A DNA stretch of 10,101 bases from Candidatus Bipolaricaulota bacterium (GTDB taxonomy: Bacteria > Bipolaricaulota > Bipolaricaulia > RBG-16-55-9 > DRXL01), in NCBI GenBank assembly GCA_026414955.1, contig JAOAIA010000021.1:11176-21276 (forward strand). Direction: 5' to 3'. Below the pieces are notes generated by a model that ran no database searches, was not told the DNA's origin, and was given only the letters and a program-made list of their open reading frames with translations. This document shows positions 1 to 6,125 of the stretch, piece by piece; the first letter of the stretch is position 1, and each line of letters starts with the position of its first letter. Position numbers and translations under genes: made by a program.

Positions 1-1
1 A

Positions 2-331
2 AAAAAGAAGGTGCTTTCGGGTAAGAAGCTGACTGAAAAGCTCATGGCGCTCATGTCGCCTGCAGGCTCGCAGAATCTGCCCGTCTCGAAGATGAACTTC
101 TTTGGGATCGGCGCGAAGATGCTGCGGGCGATGATGCGCGACAAGAACGTCAGCTCTCTTGAAGACCTGATGCAGATGGCACGCGACCTCGGCGTGAAGA
201 TGGTCGCCTGCGAGATGTCCCGCGACGTCATGGGCATCCAAGACGACGAGCTGATCGGCGGCTTGGAGTACGGCGGGGTTGCGAGCTTCTTAGGCGACGC
301 GCTCAAGTCCAAGGTGACGCTCTTCATCTGA
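2..331 (+). CDS. DsrE/DsrF/DrsH-like sulfur-carrier family protein, 3' part only
   Basis: This is the C-terminal part of a DsrE-superfamily protein. The frame is open from base 2, and members of this family usually have about 50 more residues at the N-terminus, so the true start lies before the window; the GTG at 11 is only an internal in-frame codon. Family features seen are the SKMN segment, the 'SLEDLMQMARDLGVKMVACEMS' type block (split here over bases 152-220), the single cysteine codon at 209-211, and the ending EYGGVASFLGDA...VTLFI. In related proteins this cysteine is the candidate sulfur (persulfide) carrier. The protein is soluble and cytoplasmic. The stop codon TGA at 329-331 overlaps the Shine-Dalgarno of the next gene, so the two are co-transcribed. 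Placement ahead of a sulfur exporter, a persulfide-type repressor and SQR fits a role in sulfane-sulfur transfer; that role is inferred. Confidence 0.85.
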   Translation, partial: KKKVLSGKKLTEKLMALMSPAGSQNLPVSKMNFFGIGAKMLRAMMRDKNVSSLEDLMQMARDLGVKMVACEMSRDVMGIQDDELIGGLEYGGVASFLGDALKSKVTLFI

Positions 332-341
332 AGGAGGCTGT

Positions 342-1514
342 ATGAGCGCAAACGCTATAGGCCATCGGATGATGAAGGGGCTGCTGGGGGTTGAAGCCCC
401 GAGAGAGATCGTCAAGCTCCTGCCGGGGGTGGTGCTCGCCGGGGCGATCATGCTCGTGGCGCTCCCCTTGGCCGATCTGATGGGCGCGTGGATTCTGAGA
501 GCGCAGGGGCTGAATCCGACGGGCAAGGCCAGCCCGCTGTCGGGCGTCTTGGTCGCTATCGTGATCGGGATGGTCGTGGGCAATTTCGTGCGGCTCCCTG
601 AAGTGTTTAAAGACGGAATCCGCTTCAGCGTCACGAAGCTCCTGCGCTTGGGGATTATCTTAGTCGGGATCAAGCTCAGCCTCTTCGATGTGCTCAAGCT
701 CGGTGCCTGGGGGATTCCCATCGTTGCCGTAGCGATCTTCAGCGGGCTGCTCTTTGTGAGTTGGTTCAACAGATTGCTGAAGCTGCCGGAGCGCCTGGGG
801 ACGCTGATCGCCGCGGGCACGGGGATCTGTGGCGTCACGGCGATCGTCTCGACCGCGCCGGCGATCAAAGCCGAAGAACGCGAAGTCGCCTATGCCGTTG
901 CGAATATCACGCTCTTCGGGCTGCTCGGAATGTTTCTTTATCCCTATCTAGCTCCGATGATCTTGCAGACATCGGAGCAGATCGGGCTGTTTTTGGGCAC
1001 GGCCGTCCATGAGACCTCTCAGGTCGTGGGCGCGGCGCTCACGTATAAAGAAGTCTTCGGCGACGATGCGGTCCTCAAGTCGGCAACGGTGACCAAGCTC
1101 ACGCGCAATCTCTTCTTAGCGATTGTCGTGCCGTTGCTGGCGTTTCTCTACTTGCGTCGTCAGGGCGGAACAGGCGCGCGCGTCAACGTGCGGAGCTTGT
1201 TGCCCATCTTTGTTCTGGGCTTTGTAGGAATGGCGCTGGTGCGCTCGCTGGGAGATCTGACGCTTCAGAGCGGCGCGGCCTTTGGGGTCTTCGACAGCGC
1301 TTCGTGGAAAGCGCTGACGACCCAGCTTGGGGATCTGTGGGGCTCGAAGTATCTGTTGGGGACGGCGATGGCCGGTGTGGGATTGGGCACGAGCTTTGCG
1401 GTCTTCAAGGGTGTGGGCCTGAAGCCCTTTGCTGTGGGGCTAGCGGGGGCTGCGCTCGTTGGGGCGGTTGGGCTTGTGATGGCGCTCTTGCTAGGAGCTT
1501 TTGTTCATCTCTAA
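342..1514 (+). CDS. YeiH/UPF0324-family putative sulfate exporter
   Basis: This 390-residue integral membrane protein belongs to the UPF0324 (YeiH, PF03601) family, annotated as putative sulfate exporters; the substrate is largely unproven. The family blocks are present: GVLVAIVIGMVVGN (res 68-81), a segment at 100-120 ending LVGIKLSL, GTGICGVTAIVSTAPAIKA (159-177), LFLGTAVHETSQVVGAA (216-232, with His223) and TKLTRN (251-256). Around ten hydrophobic helices are visible from residue 27 to the C-terminus, and there is no cleavable signal peptide. The ATG at 342 follows AAGGAGG at 331-337, which overlaps the stop of the DsrE-like gene, so this is a tightly coupled operon. In other bacteria such genes sit beside sulfide/persulfide detoxification genes. 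I infer that it exports sulfite, sulfate or another oxidised sulfur product made by this operon. The family call is firm and the substrate is not. Confidence 0.9.
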   Translation: MSANAIGHRMMKGLLGVEAPREIVKLLPGVVLAGAIMLVALPLADLMGAWILRAQGLNPTGKASPLSGVLVAIVIGMVVGNFVRLPEVFKDGIRFSVTKLLRLGIILVGIKLSLFDVLKLGAWGIPIVAVAIFSGLLFVSWFNRLLKLPERLGTLIAAGTGICGVTAIVSTAPAIKAEEREVAYAVANITLFGLLGMFLYPYLAPMILQTSEQIGLFLGTAVHETSQVVGAALTYKEVFGDDAVLKSATVTKLTRNLFLAIVVPLLAFLYLRRQGGTGARVNVRSLLPIFVLGFVGMALVRSLGDLTLQSGAAFGVFDSASWKALTTQLGDLWGSKYLLGTAMAGVGLGTSFAVFKGVGLKPFAVGLAGAALVGAVGLVMALLLGAFVHL

Positions 1515-1531
1515 AGAGAAGGTGATCGCGC

Positions 1532-1828
1532 ATGAGTATCAAGTCTGAAGAACTCAGGATCGTTAGCGCAGAGGACAAGCGCGAGCTAGCAGCACGGCTA
1601 GCGCGCATCGAGGGTCAGATCAGAGCTATCCGCGAGATGATCGAGCGCGAGGAGAGCTGCGAACTAGTGGCACAGCAGCTTGATGCGGCCCGCCAAGCCC
1701 TCAACAAAGCGTTTTCGGAGCTGATCGCGCGCACCATCGAGCGCAACTGCTTAAGCGGGAAGATGGCCGATCCCGCAGCACGCGCGAAGCTCTTGAGCAT
1801 GGTGCGCATCCTCACACGCTATGCATAA
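1532..1828 (+). CDS. CsoR/RcnR/CstR-family (DUF156) repressor, CstR-like
   Basis: This 98-residue all-helical DNA-binding protein has the family core RLARIEGQIRAIREMIE (res 22-38), Cys43 in place of the first CsoR cysteine, and the LDAARQALNKAF helix. Copper-type CsoR needs Cys-His-Cys. Here the position of the CsoR histidine (res 68) is Thr, and the second cysteine is Cys73, 30 residues after Cys43 instead of the usual 29. Loss of the histidine with two cysteines kept is the pattern of CstR, which senses persulfides by disulfide or polysulfide cross-linking rather than by metal. The flanking sulfur genes agree. The ATG at 1532 is preceded by AAGGTGAT (1519-1526), 17 bases after the exporter stop. 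Expected role: it represses this operon until sulfide or polysulfide rises. The ligand is inferred, and a metal or formaldehyde sensor remains possible. Confidence 0.85.
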   Translation: MSIKSEELRIVSAEDKRELAARLARIEGQIRAIREMIEREESCELVAQQLDAARQALNKAFSELIARTIERNCLSGKMADPAARAKLLSMVRILTRYA

Positions 1829-1840
1829 GCGCGCTATAAT
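1811..1840 (+). promoter_or_regulatory. Candidate internal promoter for the DUF2892-SQR-thioredoxin genes
   Basis: A perfect TATAAT lies at 1835-1840, with CTCACA (4 of 6 to TTGACA) at 1811-1816 and an 18-bp spacer. The spacer holds two small palindromes, TATGCATA (1820-1827) and AGCGCGCT (1828-1835), the second abutting the -10. Transcription would start near 1847, about 28 bases before the next ATG. The promoter overlaps the 3' end of the repressor gene. The palindromes could be repressor sites, but this is not shown. Confidence 0.5.
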
Positions 1841-1874
1841 AAGACAGAAACAGAAATAGAAGGAGGGATCACCG

Positions 1875-2090
1875 ATGATGAAGAACTTGGCCAACTGGGA
1901 TCGCCTCGTGCGCGGGATCGTAGGGGTCGTGTTGTTTGTCTTAGGAGGCTGGACGTGGGGCGGTTGGCAGGGGACATGGTATGGGGTTCTAGTTCTGATC
2001 GTAGGGATTGTGCTGGCGGGTACGGCTCTTGTTGGGTTCTGTCCGTGCTATTGGGCGTGTAAGTTCAGCACGCTGCGTCAGGAGAAATGA
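1875..2090 (+). CDS. DUF2892 (YgaP transmembrane-type) small membrane protein
   Basis: This 71-residue protein matches the DUF2892 family: an N-terminal N-W-D-R-L-V-R-G-I-VG pattern (res 6-17) followed by two hydrophobic helices at about residues 14-28 and 34-54. The family often ends with a GFCP-type motif, and here it reads GFCPCYWACKFST with three cysteines (56, 58 and 62). The same domain forms the membrane anchor of the rhodanese YgaP, but no rhodanese domain is attached here. Such small proteins recur in sulfide-responsive operons of other bacteria, and their function is not established. The ATG at 1875 follows AAGGAGGG (1860-1867) with good spacing; the ATG at 1878 is an alternative. 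SQR starts 6 bases after the stop. A part in sulfur handling or transport at the membrane is an inference from context and from the extra cysteines. Confidence 0.85.
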   Translation: MMKNLANWDRLVRGIVGVVLFVLGGWTWGGWQGTWYGVLVLIVGIVLAGTALVGFCPCYWACKFSTLRQEK

Positions 2091-2096
2091 TCGCGC

Positions 2097-3305
2097 ATGA
2101 GCACTCCTAAGATCGTCGTGCTAGGAGGGAACTTCGCGGGGCTGACGGGCGCGCTGGAGCTGCGCCGGCTCCTGGGGGATGATGTCGAGATCACGGTGAT
2201 CTCCAAAGACGATAGATTCGTCTTCATCCCGTCGCTCATCTGGGTGCCGTTTGGCTGGCGCAAGCGCGAAGATATCAGTTTTTCGCTCGCGCCGGTGCTG
2301 GAGCGTGCTAGAATACACTTTGTGCACGCTCCCGCCACGCGCATTGATCCTGACCACAAGACCGTGCACACCCCCGTAGGTAACTACGGCTACGACTATC
2401 TGCTGATCGCGACAGGACCATATCCTCAGTACGAGATCGTCCCCGGCCTAGGCCCCAATGGGCACACCTACTCGATCTGCACTATCGAACATGCCCTACA
2501 CGCCCACGAGGGCTGGAAGAGACTCGTAGACGACCCCGGCCCGGTGGTGATCGGCGCGACCCAGGGGGCGAGCTGCTTCGGCGCGGCGTATGAATTTCTG
2601 TTTAACTTCGCGCACGCGCTGCGCAAGGCCCGCTTGACGAAAAGAGTCCCGATCACGCTCATCACCGCGGAGCCGTTCTGTGGACATTTTGGGATTGGAG
2701 GCCTCAAGGGCGGCCAGCAGATGCTCGAGTTCTTCTTGAAGAGGCTGGGCATCCGCTGGCTCACCAACGTCGGCGTTCAAGAGATCACCCCTAACGAAGT
2801 CCATCTCTTAGACGGACAGATACTGCCCTTCAAGTTCGCTATGATCATCCCGCCGTTCTTGGGGGTCGAAGCGATTCGGAATTCTCTCGGCTTGGGCAAC
2901 GAGAAAGGGTTCATCCCCGTCAAGCCGACCTATCAGCATCAGAATTTTTCTGATATTTACGCGGCGGGGATCGCCGTTGCCGTGAGCGTTCCGTGGCAGA
3001 CGCCGCTCTCCGTCGGCGTGCCCAAGACGGGCTACCCCGCGGAGACGATGGCCAAGATCGCCGCTCAGAACATCGCTGCGCAGATCAAGGGCGAGACGCC
3101 CCAGGCCGAGAAGGAGTTCGGGGAGATCCCCGCGCTCTGCGTCATGGACGCGGGCAACATGGGCGTCTTGATTCTCTCGGACAAGATGCTGCCGCCAAGG
3201 AAATTTGAGCTGCTCATCCCCGGCCCGCAGGCGCACTGGGCCAAGGTCGCGTTTGAGAAATACTATCTCTGGAAGATGCAACACGGCTTCGTGCAGTTGC
3301 CCTAA
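2097..3305 (+). CDS. sqr: Sulfide:quinone oxidoreductase (SQR)
   Basis: This 402-residue flavoprotein oxidises sulfide to sulfane sulfur or polysulfide and reduces membrane quinone. The N-terminal FAD Rossmann motif is VVLGGNFAGLTGALELRRL (res 7-25), followed by the second FAD signature YDYLLIATGP (99-108) and the late FAD motif SDIYAAGIAV (285-294). The SQR cysteines are present: Cys128 (in YSIC), Cys160 (in GASCFGAAYE) and Cys348 (in ALCVMDAG). Cys128 and Cys160 fall at the same residue numbers as in the Acidithiobacillus ferrooxidans enzyme, and Cys348 lies near its Cys356. There is no signal peptide or transmembrane helix. The C-terminal tail, with HWAKVAFEKYYLWKMQHG (380-397), resembles the amphipathic helices that attach SQR to the membrane. 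The ATG at 2097 follows an AGGAGAA site near 2080-2086. With all three cysteines kept, a working SQR is likely rather than a generic NADH dehydrogenase. Confidence 0.9.
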   Translation: MSTPKIVVLGGNFAGLTGALELRRLLGDDVEITVISKDDRFVFIPSLIWVPFGWRKREDISFSLAPVLERARIHFVHAPATRIDPDHKTVHTPVGNYGYDYLLIATGPYPQYEIVPGLGPNGHTYSICTIEHALHAHEGWKRLVDDPGPVVIGATQGASCFGAAYEFLFNFAHALRKARLTKRVPITLITAEPFCGHFGIGGLKGGQQMLEFFLKRLGIRWLTNVGVQEITPNEVHLLDGQILPFKFAMIIPPFLGVEAIRNSLGLGNEKGFIPVKPTYQHQNFSDIYAAGIAVAVSVPWQTPLSVGVPKTGYPAETMAKIAAQNIAAQIKGETPQAEKEFGEIPALCVMDAGNMGVLILSDKMLPPRKFELLIPGPQAHWAKVAFEKYYLWKMQHGFVQLP

Positions 3306-3330
3306 TTTAATCTCTGGAGGCTGATCTGCA

Positions 3331-3972
3331 ATGCCGTTGCTTACTGAACAGAACAAAAAGCAAGTGCAAAAAGTCCTAGAAGGACTTGTGAACCCCGTGA
3401 CGATTCACTACTTTACCCAAGAGTTCGAGTGCGAGCCGTGTCAGATCGCGCACGAGCTTCTCAAAGAAGTCACGGCGCTCTCGAACAAGCTCACGCTCAA
3501 GGTCTACGAGTTCAAGAACGAACACGAGATCGCCCAGCGCTTTGGGGTGGACAAGATCCCTGCGATCGTGCTCGAAGGACAGAAAGCCTATGGGATTCGG
3601 TTCTTTGGCGTCCCGGCGGGCTACGAGTTCGGCGCGTTTCTCGAAGACGTGGTAGACGTCTCGCGCGGGACGGCCCAGCTCTCCGCCGAGACGCAGACGC
3701 TGCTCAACACGCTGATCAAACCCCTACACATCCAAGTCTTCGTGACGCCGACGTGTCCGTACTGTCCGGCGGCGGTGCGCATGGCGCACAAGATGGCGCT
3801 CTACAGCGACAAGATCAAAGCCGACATGGTCTCGGCCCTGGAGTTTCCGTATCTTGCGGATAAATATGACGTCTACGGCGTGCCCAAGACGGTCGTCAAC
3901 GACGGGGTCGTGATGTTTGAAGGGGCGCTGCCGGAGCGGGAGTTCGTCGCGCGCGTGCTGCAGGCAGCGTAG
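3331..3972 (+). CDS. Two-domain thioredoxin-like protein disulfide oxidoreductase (PDO type)
   Basis: This 213-residue protein consists of two tandem thioredoxin/glutaredoxin folds. The N-terminal unit has the redox pair C34-E-P-C37 and the cis-proline at IPA (Pro77). The C-terminal unit has C142-P-Y-C145 and the cis-proline at VPKT (Pro185). Length and layout match the PDO / 'glutaredoxin-like domain' family of archaea and thermophilic bacteria; in those the C-terminal CPYC is usually the more active site. No signal peptide is seen, so it should act in the cytoplasm. The ATG at 3331 has GGAGG at 3316-3320, a slightly long spacing, and starts 25 bases after the SQR stop, so it is the last gene of the sulfur operon. 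A reasonable role, inferred from context, is to reduce protein or low-molecular-weight persulfides formed downstream of SQR, including those on the DsrE-like protein or the repressor. Confidence 0.88.
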   Translation: MPLLTEQNKKQVQKVLEGLVNPVTIHYFTQEFECEPCQIAHELLKEVTALSNKLTLKVYEFKNEHEIAQRFGVDKIPAIVLEGQKAYGIRFFGVPAGYEFGAFLEDVVDVSRGTAQLSAETQTLLNTLIKPLHIQVFVTPTCPYCPAAVRMAHKMALYSDKIKADMVSALEFPYLADKYDVYGVPKTVVNDGVVMFEGALPEREFVARVLQAA

Positions 3973-4008
3973 TATGCTGAAGACCAGGCTCTAGGCTGAT
4001 CGCTGTCA

Positions 4009-4038
4009 TTGGCTCACTCGCTCGTGGCACGTTATAAT
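4009..4038 (+). promoter_or_regulatory. nikR promoter
   Basis: TTGGCT (4009-4014, 4 of 6 to consensus) and a perfect TATAAT (4033-4038) are separated by 18 bp. Transcription would start around 4044-4046, only 3-5 bases before the nikR ATG, and no Shine-Dalgarno precedes that ATG. The mRNA is therefore probably leaderless or nearly so. The -10 box sits inside the large palindrome at 4016-4058. Confidence 0.65.
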
Positions 4039-4058
4039 CAAACGTGCTATGAGCGAGT
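4016..4058. promoter_or_regulatory. 43-bp nested palindrome over the nikR -10 and start codon; candidate NikR operator
   Basis: The outer arms are ACTCGCTC (4016-4023) and GAGCGAGT (4051-4058); the inner arms are GCACGTT (4027-4033) and AACGTGC (4041-4047). Both pairs share one centre at 4037, with ATAATCA in the middle. The three bases between inner and outer arms also pair as G-T, T-A and G-T, so each 18-base arm is fully pairable. It covers the -10 and the ATG (4049-4051), as an autorepressor site would. It differs from the E. coli NikR site (GTATGA-N16-TCATAC). Confidence 0.65.
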
Positions 4059-4465
4059 TAGTGCGTTTTGGCGTTGCCGTTGATGAAGAGTTGCTGAAGA
4101 GATTTGACAAGCTCACGGTCGAGCGAGGCTATGCCAATCGCTCGGAAGCTCTGAGAGATTTGATGCGCGATGCCCTCGTCCAGCAGCAATGGCAAGCCAA
4201 TCAAGAAGTCGTCGGGGTCATTACGCTGCTCTATGACCATCATGCTCGGAATTTGGAAGCCCAGCTCACCGATATTCAGCATGAACATCACAAGCAGATC
4301 CTCTCGACCATGCACATTCACTTAGATCACGACAACTGTCTAGAGATCGTCGCCGTGCGTGGCACAGGGCGTCAGATTGAAGAACTCGCGACAAAGCTCA
4401 TCGGGATGAAGGGGGTGAGACATGGGAAGCTCACAGCCACTTCGACGGGACGCGGGCTTCGTTGA
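4049..4465 (+). CDS. nikR: Nickel-responsive repressor NikR
   Basis: This 138-residue protein has the NikR layout: a ribbon-helix-helix DNA-binding domain (about res 3-48, with VRFGVAVDEELLKRFDKL and the NRSEALRDLMRDAL helix) and a C-terminal ACT-like nickel-binding domain (about res 54-135). The high-affinity nickel ligands of E. coli NikR (His76, His87, His89, Cys95) are all present, each shifted by two, as His78, His89, His91 and Cys97. It should therefore bind nickel as a tetramer and repress nickel uptake when nickel is sufficient. The ATG at 4049 gives the usual NikR N-terminus, and no ribosome-binding site precedes it, in keeping with a near-leaderless mRNA. It has its own promoter and is followed by a family-5 ABC uptake system whose promoter carries a related sequence element. 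Confidence 0.96.
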   Translation: MSELVRFGVAVDEELLKRFDKLTVERGYANRSEALRDLMRDALVQQQWQANQEVVGVITLLYDHHARNLEAQLTDIQHEHHKQILSTMHIHLDHDNCLEIVAVRGTGRQIEELATKLIGMKGVRHGKLTATSTGRGLR

Positions 4466-4478
4466 GTCTATTTATTTT

Positions 4479-4515
4479 TTGATCGAATTGTGCTACGTTT
4501 AAAATAAGCGTGCTA
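4479..4515 (+). promoter_or_regulatory. Candidate promoter and NikR-type element before the binding-protein gene
   Basis: A 23-base element at 4493-4515 matches the inner nikR operator region (4027-4049) at 16 of 23 positions. Shared blocks are ACGTT (4495-4499), AA (4502-4503), AA (4506-4507) and CGTGCTA (4509-4515). A -10-like TAAAAT at 4500-4505 lies inside it, as the -10 does at nikR. TTGATC (4479-4484) is a possible -35, but its 15-bp spacer is short. The region is AT-rich. GTGCTAC also occurs twice, at 4490-4496 and 4510-4516. Confidence 0.5.
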
Positions 4516-4521
4516 CCAAAG

Positions 4522-4530
4522 AAGGAGGTG
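4522..4530 (+). promoter_or_regulatory. Strong Shine-Dalgarno that sets the binding-protein start
   Basis: AAGGAGGTG lies 6 bases before the ATG at 4537. It makes that ATG the start rather than the in-frame GTG at 4510, and the ATG start begins directly with a signal peptide. Confidence 0.85.
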
Positions 4531-4536
4531 CAGCTC

Positions 4537-6117
4537 ATGCGTGTCTTTAAGATAGTCGCGTTCTTGCTCGTGCTCAGCGGGCTGATGCTCTTCACCGCAA
4601 CAGCTCAGGCCCCTCTCGTGCGCCTCGCTATCCCTACGACAGAGCGCGCTCTCACGCCGTATACGTACAATACGGGCTTCCCCGGTTGGTATCTGCTCAT
4701 GCTCGTCTACGATGCTTTGATGGTCACCGATCTCGACGGCGTGCCGCGTCCGTGGTTGGCCGAGTCCGTCAGAGTCTCTCCTGATGGGACGGTTTGGACG
4801 CTCACGCTCCGTCCGAACATTCGTTGGCACGATGGGCAACCGTTTACCTCGGCCGATGTCAAATTTAGCTACGAGCTCTATCAGAGAGTCACTCATCCGC
4901 GGTTCTCCGGGCCCTTGCGTGGCGTCACCGTCGAAACTCCTGACGCACGCACGGTCGTGCTCAGGCTCAGCGCCCCAAGCCCGATCTTCGATCTCACGCT
5001 CGCGGATACCCCCATCGTGCCCAAGCACATCTGGGAAAAAGCTCCAGACCCCAAGACGTTCGAGAGCCCTGTGGGCACTGGGCCGTATAAGCTCGTGCAG
5101 ATTGTGCCGGATCAGTTCTATCGCTTAGAAGCGAACGCCGACTACTTCGCGGGCAAGCCCGCCGTCCAAGCGCTCGTCTTGCCCATCATCAGAGACGCAA
5201 CCGCGACGTTTACGGCCCTGCAAGCCGGTCAGATCGACGCGGCGACGCGCACGCTCACCCCAGAGCTTGTAGCACAATTCCAAGGACGCCCTGACATCAA
5301 AGTCCTCAGCGGTCCTGGGTTTGTCAGCACGCTCTTGCTCTTCAACAACGAGCGTGCTCCGTTCACCGATCCCCGCGTGCGACGGGTCATCGCGGGAGCG
5401 ATTGATTTCAACGAGCTTGTTCGCACGATTCTGTTGGGGCTTGGCACCGTGGGCAGCCCCGGGTTTATCCATCCCAGCTCGCCTTGGTACAATCAAGCCT
5501 TGCAGAGCTATGCTCGATTGACGCCCGAGCAAGCTAACCGTGCCCTTGACGAACTAGGCTATAAAGACACTAACGGCGACGGCGTGCGCGAGTCTTCCGA
5601 CGGAAAACCCCTGCGCTTTGAGCTGCTGACGCGCTCGGGAGACCCCGTGCGCATCCGCGCGGCTGAACTCATCGCCCAGGCCGTCAAGCCCTTGGGGATC
5701 GTCTTCGACGTGCGCGCGCTAGACTCGGATACTGTAGCTCAGCGCGTCTGGCCCGACTTCGACGCGTGCAAGGGGCGCAATTACGATCTGGCGATCTGGG
5801 GCTGGTCCGCGCCGGTCATGACCCAAGCCAACGTACGCGGCCTCTTCCATTCCGATTGCAAGCTGGGTACGCTCAACGTCGTGGGATATGCCAACAAGAC
5901 GCTCGATGGGTTGCTGGACAGACAGGCCCAGACCGCTAATCGTGAGGAGCGCAAGCGACTGCTCGATGAGATCCAGAAGATCGTCGCTGACGACGCACCG
6001 TTCCTGACGCTCTTCTATCCCGACTTGATCTTCGCCGTGAGACCGGCGGCCTACGACGGCTGGGCGTTCTTGAAGGGCGAGGGCATCATTCATAAGCTCT
6101 CTTTTGTGAAACGATAA
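4537..6117 (+). CDS. Family-5 ABC solute-binding protein (NikA/DppA/OppA type), probable nickel-system receptor
   Basis: This 526-residue extracytoplasmic binding protein (SBP_bac_5) would deliver a ligand to the permeases downstream. A signal peptide is clear: MRVFK, a hydrophobic stretch (res 6-20), then ATAQA with cleavage expected after Ala25. No lipobox cysteine is seen, so it is not an obvious lipoprotein. The family signature is at residues 73-112 (WLAESVRVSPDG, LRPNIRWHDGQPFTSADVKFSYE). A Ca-loop-like DTNGDGVRE (344-352) and a possible disulfide pair, Cys411 and Cys441, are also present. The family binds peptides, sugars, nickel chelates and more, and sequence alone does not settle the ligand. 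NikR directly upstream and the shared promoter element favour nickel, likely as a chelate. A strong hairpin after the stop should keep this gene expressed above the permeases. Confidence 0.88.
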   Translation: MRVFKIVAFLLVLSGLMLFTATAQAPLVRLAIPTTERALTPYTYNTGFPGWYLLMLVYDALMVTDLDGVPRPWLAESVRVSPDGTVWTLTLRPNIRWHDGQPFTSADVKFSYELYQRVTHPRFSGPLRGVTVETPDARTVVLRLSAPSPIFDLTLADTPIVPKHIWEKAPDPKTFESPVGTGPYKLVQIVPDQFYRLEANADYFAGKPAVQALVLPIIRDATATFTALQAGQIDAATRTLTPELVAQFQGRPDIKVLSGPGFVSTLLLFNNERAPFTDPRVRRVIAGAIDFNELVRTILLGLGTVGSPGFIHPSSPWYNQALQSYARLTPEQANRALDELGYKDTNGDGVRESSDGKPLRFELLTRSGDPVRIRAAELIAQAVKPLGIVFDVRALDSDTVAQRVWPDFDACKGRNYDLAIWGWSAPVMTQANVRGLFHSDCKLGTLNVVGYANKTLDGLLDRQAQTANREERKRLLDEIQKIVADDAPFLTLFYPDLIFAVRPAAYDGWAFLKGEGIIHKLSFVKR

Positions 6118-6125
6118 CGTGCGCA

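Noticed and set aside
290..868. Long antisense open frame across the exporter gene, and similar ones elsewhere on the minus strand
   Set aside because: They mirror the GC-rich codon pattern of the + strand genes, show no recognisable domains and have no ribosome-binding context.
1523..2101. Identical 14-mer TGATCGCGCATGAG at 1523-1536 and 2088-2101, over two start codons
   Set aside because: A 14-base match somewhere in 10 kb is not rare by chance, and ATGAG plus GATCGC are common in this sequence. No symmetry or third copy supports an operator.
4016..4058. Intrinsic terminator for the sulfur operon
   Set aside because: The palindrome could fold, but no T-tract follows the right arm and it contains the nikR start codon.
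4466..4480. T-rich run after nikR as a terminator
   Set aside because: No convincing hairpin precedes it; the only stems I find are about three pairs. It more likely belongs to the AT-rich promoter region of the next gene.
4510..4536. GTG at 4510 as start of the binding protein
   Set aside because: It would put the Shine-Dalgarno inside the gene and add nine charged residues before a clean signal peptide.
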